Part shown: one piece after another, positions 25,495-34,190 of the stretch
Numbering within the stretch: the stretch's first letter is position 1
Layout of the letters: every line of letters begins with the position of its first letter
Source of the DNA: Gaopeijia sp032250675
Lineage (GTDB): Bacteria > Gemmatimonadota > Gemmatimonadetes > Longimicrobiales > Gaopeijiaceae
Assembly (NCBI GenBank): GCA_032250675.1
Contig: JAVVEY010000001.1
Location: 8,779 to 72,778, forward strand
DNA length: 64,000 nucleotides
Reading direction: 5' to 3'
Notes under the pieces: generated by a model
Told to the model about the DNA's origin: nothing
The model's database searches: none
What the model saw: the letters and a program-made list of their open reading frames with translations, nothing else
Program-made: the position numbers and the translations under genes

Positions 25495-27351
25495 ATGCGC
25501 GACCACGCCGCAGCGCCTGCGGACCTCCCCCGCGGGACTCTCGCGGATCTCTTCCTCGAGCGGGTCGATCGCGGCGGGTCCCGCCCCCTCTACCAGCACT
25601 TCGAGGGGGACTCGAACGAGCTCGTCTCGCTGGGCATCGACGAGACGGTGGCCCTCGTGGGCTCGCTCATGGACGGGATGCGGAGGGTGGGGCTCGAGGC
25701 GGGTGACCGGGCAGCGATCCTCTCGGAGAACCGCACCGAGTGGGCACTCGTCGACTGGGCCTGCATCCTCTCGGGTGTGGTGAGCGTTCCCGTCTACGAC
25801 ACCCTCCCCGCAGACCCGATCGCCTTCATCCTCGCGGACGCCGGGGTCAAGCTCGTCTTCACGTCGACCAGAGAGCAGGCCGGGAAGGCGATCGAGGCGC
25901 TCGACCGCGCCGACCTCCCGGGCGTCCCGGTGGTGAGGTTCGACGAGGACGGTGACGACGAGGAAGGCGTGATCCCCTGGGCTCGCTTCGTCGACCGGGG
26001 CGCGGGCGAGAAGACCACACTCGACACGATGCGTGCGAACGCCGCCTCGATCTCTCCCGACGACCTCGCCACCCTGATCTACACCTCGGGCACCACGGGC
26101 ACGCCGAAGGGCGTGATGCTCTCGCACGGCAATCTCCACTCCAACGTCGTCGCCACCGGGAGCGTCCTGGAGGTCACGAGCTCCGATGTCTCGATGAGCT
26201 TCCTCCCGCTCTCGCACGTCTTTCAGCGGATGACGGATTTTCTTCTCTTCCGACGGGGATGCATCATCGCCCGCGCGCACGAGATCCACAGCGTGGCGGA
26301 GGATCTGCGTGCGGTACGCCCGACGATCGAGGTCTCGGTGCCCCGCCTCTACGAGAAGGTATACAGCCGGGTGACCGCGCAGCGCGGACTCCGGGGTGCC
26401 CTGGTGCGGTGGGCGATCGGCGTGGGTGCGCGCTGGACCGACGCGACGCTGGGTTCCGGCGGCCCCTCCCACCTCCTCTCGCTGCAACACGATCTCGCCG
26501 ATCGACTCGTCTTCTCGAAGGTCCGCGCGGCGGTCGGCGGGCGCCTCCGGTTCTTCGTCAGCGGGGGTGCGCCGCTCGCACCCGATCTGGCGCGATTCTT
26601 CTTCGCGGCGGGTCTCCCGATCCTCGAGGGATACGGACTCACCGAGACCTCTCCCGTGACGAATGTGAACCCCCTCGATGCGATCCGGATCGGTACGGTC
26701 GGACCCCCGGTTCCCGGCACCGAGATCCGGATCGCCCCGGACGGAGAGATCCTGGTTCGGGGGCCGCAGGTGATGCAGGGGTACTTCGGTCGACCCGATG
26801 CCACCGCCGAGGTGATCGACGCCGACGGGTGGTTATCCACGGGGGATATCGGTGAGCTCGACGACGACGGGTACCTCAGGGTGACGGATCGCAAGAAGGA
26901 CATCCTCGTCACCGCCGGAGGCAAGAATGTGGCGCCGCAACCGATCGAGAGCCGCCTCAAGACCCACCCTCTCATCGACCAGGTCGTGATGATCGGGGAT
27001 CGGAGGAAGTTCTGTTCGCTCCTGATCGTGCCTGACTTCGGGGCGGTCGAGCAGTGGGCGTCGGGGAATGGCGTCACGGCGTCGGGACGCCGCGGGCTCG
27101 TGCACGATTCCGATGTGCAGCGGGAGTTCGCGACGATCCTCGACGCGCTCGGCGATCTCGCATCGTATGAACAGCCGAAGAAGATCGGCCTCCTCACCCG
27201 GGAGTTCACGATCGAGGACGGAACGCTGACGCCGACCCAGAAGATCAAGCGTCGGGTGGTCCAGGAGCGCTATGCGGAGGAGATCGACTGCCTCTACGAC
27301 GCGGTCAATCGCGACCGCGACGTGATCCCGATCGGGGAGCCCGAGGCGTGA
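25495..27351 (+). CDS. long-chain fatty acyl-CoA ligase (AMP-forming)
   Basis: 618-residue ANL-superfamily enzyme activating fatty acids with ATP and CoA. P-loop LIYTSGTTGTPKGVM (194-208), A4-type SFLPLSHVFQRM, A5 EGYGLTETSPV, A7 STGDIGELDDDGYL, A8 DRKKDILVTAGGKNVAPQPIE and a C-terminal Lys region TPTQKIKRR. The style is that of the FadD15-like long-chain ligases of actinobacteria and related phyla. GTGA overlap with cutA downstream. Confidence 0.93.
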   Translation: MRDHAAAPADLPRGTLADLFLERVDRGGSRPLYQHFEGDSNELVSLGIDETVALVGSLMDGMRRVGLEAGDRAAILSENRTEWALVDWACILSGVVSVPVYDTLPADPIAFILADAGVKLVFTSTREQAGKAIEALDRADLPGVPVVRFDEDGDDEEGVIPWARFVDRGAGEKTTLDTMRANAASISPDDLATLIYTSGTTGTPKGVMLSHGNLHSNVVATGSVLEVTSSDVSMSFLPLSHVFQRMTDFLLFRRGCIIARAHEIHSVAEDLRAVRPTIEVSVPRLYEKVYSRVTAQRGLRGALVRWAIGVGARWTDATLGSGGPSHLLSLQHDLADRLVFSKVRAAVGGRLRFFVSGGAPLAPDLARFFFAAGLPILEGYGLTETSPVTNVNPLDAIRIGTVGPPVPGTEIRIAPDGEILVRGPQVMQGYFGRPDATAEVIDADGWLSTGDIGELDDDGYLRVTDRKKDILVTAGGKNVAPQPIESRLKTHPLIDQVVMIGDRRKFCSLLIVPDFGAVEQWASGNGVTASGRRGLVHDSDVQREFATILDALGDLASYEQPKKIGLLTREFTIEDGTLTPTQKIKRRVVQERYAEEIDCLYDAVNRDRDVIPIGEPEA

Positions 27352-27680
27352 GCGGCGCTCCGGCGGTTCGCATCGGCCTCGTCTCGGCCCCCGTCGAGGA
27401 CGGCGTGTCCCTCGCGAGGCGCCTCGTGGAGGAAGGGGTCGCGGCGTGCGTGAACCTCCTCCCGCAGGTGCGGTCGATCTATCGGTGGAAGGGCGAGATC
27501 GAGGAAACCGACGAGACCCTCCTCATCCTCAAGATCGCGGCCGACGATTCATCCGGTGTGGTCGAACGGATCGCGGCGCTGCACCCGTACGAGACACCCG
27601 AGGTCGTGCTGATCGATGTGGCCGAAGGTCTTCCCTCCTATCTCGAGTGGGTGATCGAATCGACCCGGGGGGGATCGTGA
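27348..27680 (+). CDS. cutA: CutA1 divalent-ion tolerance protein
   Basis: 110-residue trimeric ferredoxin-like fold protein. Family blocks: ARRLVEEGVAACVNLLPQVRSIYRWKGEIEE, ETLLILKIA, HPYETPEVVLIDVAEGLPSYLEWV. Linked to copper tolerance in E. coli, though its molecular task is disputed. GTG start in the stop of the acyl-CoA ligase and GTGA overlap with the next gene. Confidence 0.95.
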   Translation: MSGAPAVRIGLVSAPVEDGVSLARRLVEEGVAACVNLLPQVRSIYRWKGEIEETDETLLILKIAADDSSGVVERIAALHPYETPEVVLIDVAEGLPSYLEWVIESTRGGS

Positions 27681-28462
27681 CGGGGCGCGGCCGGGATTCG
27701 AGTGAGGTCCACCCGGCGGGAGGGGTCGCGCAGGGGGATCTCCTCACGGAGGACGCGTCCGACGGGTTCGGGTCGGGGAGAGACGAGATCCACTTCGCCG
27801 AGGCCTCCCTCGACCCCGCTGCCGACGCCGTCACGGAAGGGTCCGGCGCCGGGGTGGAGGCGGCGGATTCCGACCTCTCCGAGGGTACGTCGGATCCGGA
27901 TTTCGGGACGGAGGAGGCCATCGCCCCGGAGGCGTCCGCGATGACCGATGACGTCACGCGTCTCCTGGCCCGGGCGGAGGTGTTCCAGGACGACGGGCGG
28001 CTCGAGTCGGCCCTCGAGGAGGCCCGGTGTGCCGTGGATCTCGATCCCGCGCGCCGGGATGGGCGCCTCCGGCTCGGATCGATCCTGACCGAGCTCGGAC
28101 GTTTCGACGCTGCGGAAGAAGAGATCCGGACCGTTCTTCGGGAGGTCCCCGAGGACCCCGATGCCCACCTCTGCTCCGGCATTCTGCTCTTCCGACGCGG
28201 TCTCTACGCCGACGCGTCCGATGCCTTTCGGGCGGTGGTGACGCGACGGCCCGCGGATGTGCAGGCCCACTACTGTCGCGGCGAGGCCCTCAACCGGATC
28301 GGGCGCGTGGAGGACGCGCTCAACGCGCTTCGGCACGTGATCGAGCTCGATCCGGAGCACACCCGGGCGTACCGCACGCTCGGGATGCTCCATGACCGGC
28401 AGGGACGCCCGGAGGAGGCAGCGGCGATGTACCGGAAGATGCGGGAGTCCGCCGAGAGATGA
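27677..28462 (+). CDS. TPR protein with acidic N-terminal region
   Basis: 261-residue protein. Residues 1-95 are acidic and low in order (many Asp/Glu/Ser/Gly); from about 100 come four or five TPR units (ARAEVFQDDGRLESALEEA, SILTELGRFDAAEEE, GILLFRRGLYADASDAF, GEALNRIGRVEDALNALR, GMLHDRQGRPEEAAAMY). No signal peptide. The GTG start in the cutA stop overlap is taken, but an internal start near ATG 27940 just before the TPR part is also possible. Overlaps the next gene by 4 bp. Confidence 0.78.
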   Translation: MTGRGRDSSEVHPAGGVAQGDLLTEDASDGFGSGRDEIHFAEASLDPAADAVTEGSGAGVEAADSDLSEGTSDPDFGTEEAIAPEASAMTDDVTRLLARAEVFQDDGRLESALEEARCAVDLDPARRDGRLRLGSILTELGRFDAAEEEIRTVLREVPEDPDAHLCSGILLFRRGLYADASDAFRAVVTRRPADVQAHYCRGEALNRIGRVEDALNALRHVIELDPEHTRAYRTLGMLHDRQGRPEEAAAMYRKMRESAER

Positions 28463-28974
28463 TCCGGATCGTCCGGGGACGGGTGACCGAGGTGAAGGCC
28501 GAGGCGCTCCTGCGAGAGGCTCGTCCCGACGGAGGGCCGCTCACGCCGTCCGGTCGGATCTTCTTCGAGGCCCTCGGCCCGGAGGGCGCCCACCTCCTCC
28601 AGCTTCACGATGCCCCCCCGGGGAGCGCCTGGATTACCCCGGCCGGATCGCTGAGCGCCTCCTTCCTGATCCATCTCGTCGTCCAGAGCGGGGACGAGCC
28701 CGTGACCGTCGAGTCGGTCCGGCGCGCCCTCACGAACGGGCTTCGGCGAGCCGCCGCCTTCGGGATCGAGTCGGTCGCGCTGACCCCCCTCGGGATCGGC
28801 GCGGGGAACCTCGACGCCGAGACCTCCGCCGAGGTGATGGTGACCGTGCTCGTCGCACACCTGGAACACGATGCGGCGCCCAGGGTCTTCGAACTCGTGG
28901 TCGGAACCGAGTACGAGGAAGATATCTTCCGGCGCGCCGCCGAGCGTCACGCCTCGCCGAACCGCCCGTCGTGA
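28459..28974 (+). CDS. macro-domain-like protein
   Basis: 171-residue protein resembling a small macro domain: an N-terminal strand with VRGRVTEVKAEALL in place of the usual DIT...DAIVNAAN, a central ASFLIHLVVQS strand like the macro VIH segment, and VALTPLGIGAGNLDAETSAEVMV like the IAFPxxGTGxxG loop. Classical macro domains bind or hydrolyse ADP-ribose; the altered first loop makes catalysis uncertain. ATGA overlap with the TPR gene suggests a working pair. Confidence 0.6.
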   Translation: MIRIVRGRVTEVKAEALLREARPDGGPLTPSGRIFFEALGPEGAHLLQLHDAPPGSAWITPAGSLSASFLIHLVVQSGDEPVTVESVRRALTNGLRRAAAFGIESVALTPLGIGAGNLDAETSAEVMVTVLVAHLEHDAAPRVFELVVGTEYEEDIFRRAAERHASPNRPS

Positions 28975-29011
28975 AACGACTTCGTCCACCCCCAGCTCCG
29001 GGATCGTCCAG

Positions 29012-30556
29012 ATGAGCCGTCGCCGCGTTCTCGCAGCCCTCGTCATCGTCTCGTGGCTCTTCATGGTGGGCGCCCATCTGCGCCGCGAATACTTCCAGCC
29101 GGAGCTGGCCCGACTCGCTCTGGCCGCGATGGCGCTCAACCCCGGCACGAACTTCTATACCCTCACCATGGGGGGTCGCTCGGTGGGGCAGGCCACCTCG
29201 GCGCTCGACACCGTCCCGGACGGCTTCCTCCTCGAAGATCTCATGTCGCTCGAGCTCCCCGCACTCGGGCAGACGGGGACGGCGGTGGCGCGGACCTCGG
29301 TTCGGCTCGATCCCTCCCTCCTCATGCGTTCGTTCGAGTTTTCGCTCGACTCCGAGGTGGGTCGGTTCCAGGCGGAAGGCACCGTGGAGGGCGATACACT
29401 TCTCCGGGTCACGATCCGCTCGCAGGGGTCCGAGCAGGATGTCGAGTTCCGACTGGCCCAGCCCCCCGTATTTTCGGCGATCGTTCCGATCCGACTCGCG
29501 ATGTCGGGAGAACTCGAGGTGGGACGCAGCGTGCGCTTTCCCGTTTTCGACCCCTCGTCGATGTCGACGCGCAACGTCGAGGTCCGTGTGCTCGAGGAGG
29601 ATACCCTGATCTTTCCCGACAGCGCCGAGGTCGGACCGGATGGCCGGTGGCGAACCGCCAGCCAGGACACCGTCGTCGCCTGGCGCATCGCCGAGCTCTT
29701 CGGCGGGATCTCGGTCGAGAGCTGGATCGACGAGGACGGGCGCACGCTGCGGGCGTCGAGCCCCCTCGGCTTCGCGATGGAGAAGACGGAGTACGAGCTC
29801 GCGCAGCAGGCGCAGAACGAAGCGCGCTCGATGCCGACGCGAGGGGTCGATGACGATGTCATCCTCTCCACCGCGATCGAGAGCAATCTCGACCTGAGCG
29901 GTGTGGAGGCGTTCGACGAGGTCCGATTCCTCCTCAGCGGCGTCGATCTCGAAGGCTTCGACCTCGACGGAGGACGGCAGGAACTCCGTGGTGACACACT
30001 CATCGTGCGCCGCGAGGCGATCGGCGCGCTCGACCCCGGGTTCACCCTGCCGTATCCGAGCATGGATCTGCGCGACGCGCTCCAGCCGGAACCGCTGATC
30101 CAGAGCGCGCACCCCGAGATCATCCGGATGGCCGAAGAGATCACGACGCGCCGGGCGACGTGGCGTCAGGATCCGCGACGTGTCGCCACCGAGCTCAACA
30201 CCGCCGTCTTCAACATGCTGCGCAAGGAGATCACCTTCTCGGTGCCGAGCGCGCTCCAGGTCCTCGAGACCCGTCGGGGCGACTGCAACGAGCACACCGT
30301 GCTCTACGTGGCGATGGCGCGCGCGCTCGGGCTTCCGGCCCGGACCGCGGTGGGGCTCGTCTATACCAATGGGGCCTTCTTCTATCATGCATGGCCGGAG
30401 GTGTGGCTCGACGGGTGGGTCGCGATGGACCCGACCTTCGGGCAGGCTCCGGCCGATGCCGCACACATCCGCTTCGTGGTGGGAGGGCTCGCGCAGCAGG
30501 TGGAGATCGTCCGCCTGATCGGGAACCTCGACATCGAAGTCCTCTCCATCTCCTGA
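29012..30556 (+). CDS. transglutaminase-like membrane-anchored protein
   Basis: 514-residue protein with an N-terminal membrane anchor (about 5-22), a beta-rich middle (about 45-330) and a C-terminal transglutaminase-like core. The triad is visible as Cys425 (RRGDCNEHTVLYVAMARALG), His459 (FFYHAWPEVW) and Asp473 (AMDPTFG). Such bacterial domains act as proteases or transglutaminases, often at the envelope. Start ATG 29012 (MSRRRVLAAL). Seven bases separate it from an ABC ATPase gene, so a role with that transporter is possible but not shown. Confidence 0.82.
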   Translation: MSRRRVLAALVIVSWLFMVGAHLRREYFQPELARLALAAMALNPGTNFYTLTMGGRSVGQATSALDTVPDGFLLEDLMSLELPALGQTGTAVARTSVRLDPSLLMRSFEFSLDSEVGRFQAEGTVEGDTLLRVTIRSQGSEQDVEFRLAQPPVFSAIVPIRLAMSGELEVGRSVRFPVFDPSSMSTRNVEVRVLEEDTLIFPDSAEVGPDGRWRTASQDTVVAWRIAELFGGISVESWIDEDGRTLRASSPLGFAMEKTEYELAQQAQNEARSMPTRGVDDDVILSTAIESNLDLSGVEAFDEVRFLLSGVDLEGFDLDGGRQELRGDTLIVRREAIGALDPGFTLPYPSMDLRDALQPEPLIQSAHPEIIRMAEEITTRRATWRQDPRRVATELNTAVFNMLRKEITFSVPSALQVLETRRGDCNEHTVLYVAMARALGLPARTAVGLVYTNGAFFYHAWPEVWLDGWVAMDPTFGQAPADAAHIRFVVGGLAQQVEIVRLIGNLDIEVLSIS

Positions 30557-30563
30557 CTCCGGG

Positions 30564-31361
30564 ATGCCCCTCCAGATGAGCGACAACGTCATCCTCGAAC
30601 TGCAGGGTGCGGTGAAGCGGTACGGCGACTTCACCGCGGTCCGCAACCTCGACCTGGTGGTGCGCCGCGGCGAGGTCTTCGGCTTTCTCGGTCCCAACGG
30701 AGCGGGGAAGACGACGACGATCCGGATGGTGGCCGGCGTGCTCCAACCGAGTGCGGGCCGCGTGCTCCTGGGGGGCGACGACCTGCACGCCAACCCCGAA
30801 CGGGCGAAGCAGCGCGTCGGCTACATCCCGGATCGTCCCTATCTCTACGAGAAGCTCTCCGGGGGGGAATTCCTGCGCTTCGTGGCCGGACTCTGGGGTC
30901 ATCACGGCCCGGAGACGGAGGCTCGGGCGGATCGCCTCCTCGAGCTCTTCAGCCTCGCGGAGTGGAAGGACGAACTGATCGACAGCTACTCGCACGGGAT
31001 GCGACAGAAGCTCCTCATCTCGTCGGCGCTCCTGCATCAGCCGGAATTGATCGTGGTGGACGAGCCGATGGTGGGGCTCGATCCCCGCTCTGCGCGGATC
31101 CTCAAGGATCTCTTCCGCACCTTCACCCACCACGGAGGGACGGTCTTCCTCTCGACGCACACCCTCGAGGTGGCCGAGGCGCTCTGCGACCGGATCGCGA
31201 TCATCCAGGAGGGTGAGATCATCGCGTCGGGCACGATGGAGGAGCTGCGATCCCGGGCCGAAGAGGGAACGGCCCACCTCGAGGAGATCTTCCTCAAGCT
31301 CACCGGAGGCGACGAGATGGCCGATGTGGTCGAGGGGCTCAGAGAGGCGCTCGAACGGTGA
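30564..31361 (+). CDS. ABC transporter ATP-binding protein
   Basis: 265-residue ATPase with Walker A GPNGAGKTTT (about 44-53), signature-like YSHGMRQKLLIS (the usual SGG is SHG), Walker B LIVVDEPMVGLDP and H-loop LSTHTLE. The SHG-type signature is common in drug/bacteriocin-style exporters. It works with the permease immediately downstream (GTGA overlap). An ATG at 30576 (MSDNVILEL) is an alternative start. Confidence 0.92.
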   Translation: MPLQMSDNVILELQGAVKRYGDFTAVRNLDLVVRRGEVFGFLGPNGAGKTTTIRMVAGVLQPSAGRVLLGGDDLHANPERAKQRVGYIPDRPYLYEKLSGGEFLRFVAGLWGHHGPETEARADRLLELFSLAEWKDELIDSYSHGMRQKLLISSALLHQPELIVVDEPMVGLDPRSARILKDLFRTFTHHGGTVFLSTHTLEVAEALCDRIAIIQEGEIIASGTMEELRSRAEEGTAHLEEIFLKLTGGDEMADVVEGLREALER

Positions 31362-33067
31362 CGGCGGGCACCCGGGAGGTCGGGGGGGATGGGGCGGGGA
31401 TCCTCTGGCTCCTCCGCCCGAAGCTCCAGACACGAATCAATCGCGCGCGGGGTGGGGAAGGACGCCTGGCGAAGGCGCTCCTCCTCGGCTTCGTGGGGCT
31501 CTTCTTCTGGGCGCTGATCTTCGTGGTCATCCACCAGATGCTCCTCTACTTCCGCAACACCCAGGGGATCGGAGACCTCCTTGCGGCGAAGCTCCTCGCG
31601 ATCGCCTTCCTGACCTTCTTTGCGATCCTCCTCCTATCCAACGTCATCACCGCGCTCTCGACCTTCTTCCTCTCGGACGATCTCGAGCTCCTCATCGCCG
31701 CGCCGGTCGACCGCGTGAACATTTACGGCGCGCGCCTCATCGAAACGATCGTCGACTCGAGCTGGATGGTCGCGCTCCTCTCGATCCCCCTCCTCGCCGC
31801 CTACGGGATCGTGTACGCGGCCGGCCCCGCGTACTACCTCCTCGCCGTGGCCGTCTTCGTGCCCTTCATCGTCCTTCCCGCCGTGGCGGGATCGGCCTTC
31901 ACCCTGGCGCTGGTGAATCTCTTCCCGGCGCGGCGCGCGCGGGATCTCCTCGCGCTCATCGGGCTCCTCGCGGCGGCGGGCGTGATCGCGCTCTTCCGCT
32001 TCCTGCGGCCCGAACGACTCATGCGTCCCGAAGAGTTCCGCGATCTCGTCGACTTCATGGCGGTGCTGCGCACCCCGAGCTCTCCCTGGCTCCCGAACGA
32101 ATGGGCCGCCGACGCCCTCATGGGGCACCTCAACGGGGTCTTCGACCCGCACCCCCTCCTCCTCCTCCTCACCACGGCCGGCGCCGCGGTCGTCTTCGGC
32201 GCGTGGCTTCATGCGCGGTTTCATCGTGGCGGGTTCACGAAGTCACAGGAGGGAGCCGAGAAGAGGGAGGGCCGCATCCGGTCGCGCGCCCTCGAGCGCG
32301 TCTTCGGCCGCCTCGCCCCTGCCACGCGCGTCCTCGCCGAGAAGGAGATTCGCGTCTTCTTCCGCGACGCCACCCAGTGGTCACAGCTGATCCTCCTGGG
32401 CGTGCTCGTCGTCGTCTACGTCTACAACATCCGGCAACTCCCCCTCTACACGGGCGAGGAGGTCTCCTTCTTCCTCATCAACCTGATCTCCTTTCTCAAC
32501 CTGGGGCTCGCCGGCTTCGTCGTCGCGGCGATCGCGGCGCGCTTCGTCTTTCCGGCGCTCTCGATCGAGGGGCGGATGATGTGGCTGCTCCGATCCTCGC
32601 CCCTCGACGTGCGCACCCTCTTCTGGGCGAAGTACTGGGTCGGGACGATTCCCCTCCTCCTCGTGGCGCTCTCGCTGATCGTCGTCACGAATCTCTTCAT
32701 GCGGGCCGAGCCGCTCGTCTTCTGGCTCACCACCGGCACGATCGTCGCCATGACCTTCGCCCTCACCGCGCTGGCGCTCGGGATTGGCGCGCTCCATCCG
32801 AAGTACGACACCGAGAATATTGCCGAGATTCCGACCTCCTTCGGCGGCCTTCTCTTCATGATGTCCGCGGTGATCTACCTCGGCCTCGTGGTCCTCCTCG
32901 AGGCGTGGCCGGTCTACCTCTTCCTGCGGGCGGGGATCAGCGGGGAGCCCGCCGTGAGCTTCGTCCCCCTCGCGCTCGGTGTGCTCGGTGCGGCGCTCCT
33001 CACCGCGGCGGTGATCGTCGTTCCGCTGCGCGCCGGTGTGCGGCGCGTGCGTTCCCTCGACTTCTGA
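31358..33067 (+). CDS. ABC exporter permease (putative ABC_export type)
   Basis: 569-residue inner-membrane protein with about 12 hydrophobic segments and two similar halves. A cytosolic link lies around 285-330 (AEKREGRIRSRALERVFGRL). The segment VLAEKEIRVFFRDATQWSQL is typical of putative ABC exporters of unknown substrate. GTG start in the ATPase stop overlap. Together with the ATPase it forms one transporter; the substrate is unknown. Confidence 0.85.
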   Translation: MTAGTREVGGDGAGILWLLRPKLQTRINRARGGEGRLAKALLLGFVGLFFWALIFVVIHQMLLYFRNTQGIGDLLAAKLLAIAFLTFFAILLLSNVITALSTFFLSDDLELLIAAPVDRVNIYGARLIETIVDSSWMVALLSIPLLAAYGIVYAAGPAYYLLAVAVFVPFIVLPAVAGSAFTLALVNLFPARRARDLLALIGLLAAAGVIALFRFLRPERLMRPEEFRDLVDFMAVLRTPSSPWLPNEWAADALMGHLNGVFDPHPLLLLLTTAGAAVVFGAWLHARFHRGGFTKSQEGAEKREGRIRSRALERVFGRLAPATRVLAEKEIRVFFRDATQWSQLILLGVLVVVYVYNIRQLPLYTGEEVSFFLINLISFLNLGLAGFVVAAIAARFVFPALSIEGRMMWLLRSSPLDVRTLFWAKYWVGTIPLLLVALSLIVVTNLFMRAEPLVFWLTTGTIVAMTFALTALALGIGALHPKYDTENIAEIPTSFGGLLFMMSAVIYLGLVVLLEAWPVYLFLRAGISGEPAVSFVPLALGVLGAALLTAAVIVVPLRAGVRRVRSLDF

Positions 33068-33092
33068 TCCGGCGACGGCCGGGAGGACCCCG

Positions 33093-33581
33093 ATGATCGA
33101 CGCAATTCGAGATTTCTTCCGGGCCACGATGGAGCCCGATCCCGACGAGACCCCGGATACGCGAAGCGAGGACCTGCGGCTCGCGGCGTGTGCGCTCATG
33201 CTCGAGCTCGCGTGGGCCGACGAGGCCTTCACCGACGCCGAACGCACGCATCTGGAGGGTGCGGTACGACGCCACTTCGGCCTCGATCCCGCACAGGCCG
33301 AAGCACTCATCGAGATGGCCGAAGGCGCGCGCAGGGAAGCCACCGACCTCTATCGATTCACCCGGCTCATCCGCGAGGAGTACTCGCTCGGTCAGAAGAT
33401 GGTGCTCGCCGAGATCCTCTGGGGTCTGGTCTACGCGGACGGCGAGCTCTCGAGTCATGAGGATCTCCTGCTGCGCAAGATCAGCGGGCTGCTCGATCTC
33501 GAGGTCGCCTATCTCTCGGAGGCCCGCAATCGAGCCCGCCACCGGGATGCCGGCCCGGACGACGCCTCGAGGGTGGACTGA
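33093..33581 (+). CDS. TerB-like (tellurite-resistance fold) protein
   Basis: 162-residue helical protein with two TerB-type halves: LACALMLELAWADEAFTDAE (about 32-51) and LAEILWGLVYADGELSSHED (about 106-125), each with the acidic DE/DGE turn typical of the TerB fold. Probably cytosolic; family members are linked to stress or metal responses. ATG 33093 has GGGAGG ahead. It lies 25 bp after the ABC permease and may share its transcript. Confidence 0.8.
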   Translation: MIDAIRDFFRATMEPDPDETPDTRSEDLRLAACALMLELAWADEAFTDAERTHLEGAVRRHFGLDPAQAEALIEMAEGARREATDLYRFTRLIREEYSLGQKMVLAEILWGLVYADGELSSHEDLLLRKISGLLDLEVAYLSEARNRARHRDAGPDDASRVD

Positions 33582-33721
33582 CGATCTCGGGGGAGATGCA
33601 CCCTTCGGGGGTGAACTCGCCGGACGCGACCGCGCTGGACCTGACTCTCCTCCCCTGTGATATTCGGTGGATCGAACGACTCCGATGTCGACAACGGCTT
33701 TCCACTGAACACGAGGCAGAG

Positions 33722-33868
33722 ATGGGCGATCTGGTCCCCGGAGGGTATCTCTTCACCCACATCATCTTCTGGACCGTCGTCGCGATGGTCGCGGTCGGCA
33801 CGAATGCCGTAGCCATCATCCTCTCGATCGGAGTCGGCATCCTCGCGCTCGAATCATTCAAGCGCTGA
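33722..33868 (+). CDS. small single-helix membrane protein
   Basis: 48-residue peptide (MGDLVPGGYLFTHIIFWTVV...) dominated by one or two hydrophobic helices and ending in ESFKR. Short but with normal codon bias and a GAG-rich leader. An in-frame start at 33596 would add 42 residues with no clear feature. Unknown function. Confidence 0.45.
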   Translation: MGDLVPGGYLFTHIIFWTVVAMVAVGTNAVAIILSIGVGILALESFKR

Positions 33869-33926
33869 AGGCGGCCGCACCCCTCCATCGATGGAACCCG
33901 CGGTGGGCGCCGGTTTTTGATGGACC

Positions 33927-34166
33927 ATGATCTTCTACATCCTCACCGGCCTCGCGGCCTTCGGTCTCGGAATCTGGCTCGGGCTGCCCGGGCGCTATGA
34001 CGGGGATCTCGACGAGATCGACCGCGTGATGGAGGAGGGGGGGCGCCGGAAGAAGGTCAAACGGCACTTCACTCCGATGGCATGGATGAAGCGGCACGTC
34101 AGCGTGAACACCCCGAGTCGCCTGGGTCGGCGCTTCAGCGTCCGCAGCCCCGACGACCGGGACTGA
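33927..34166 (+). CDS. small membrane protein, hypothetical
   Basis: 79 residues: an N-terminal hydrophobic helix (MIFYILTGLAAFGLGIWLGLP) followed by a basic cytosolic tail (RRKKVKRHF, MKRHVSVNTPSRLGRRFSVR). I do not recognise it. A hairpin directly after the stop marks its end. Confidence 0.55.
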   Translation: MIFYILTGLAAFGLGIWLGLPGRYDGDLDEIDRVMEEGGRRKKVKRHFTPMAWMKRHVSVNTPSRLGRRFSVRSPDDRD

Positions 34167-34189
34167 GCGAGACCCTTCCAGGGTGTCGC
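34167..34189. terminator. bidirectional terminator hairpin
   Basis: GCGAGACCCT (34167-34176), loop TCC, AGGGTGTCGC (34180-34189): a 10-bp stem with one mismatch exactly filling the 24-bp gap between two convergent stop codons. Confidence 0.65.
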
Positions 34190-34190
34190 C

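Noticed and set aside
25079..33581. A single defence island (TPR, macro-like, transglutaminase, ABC and TerB-like genes)
   Set aside because: The genes have housekeeping or unknown roles, there is no nuclease, toxin or sensor core, and spacing suggests two or three ordinary operons.
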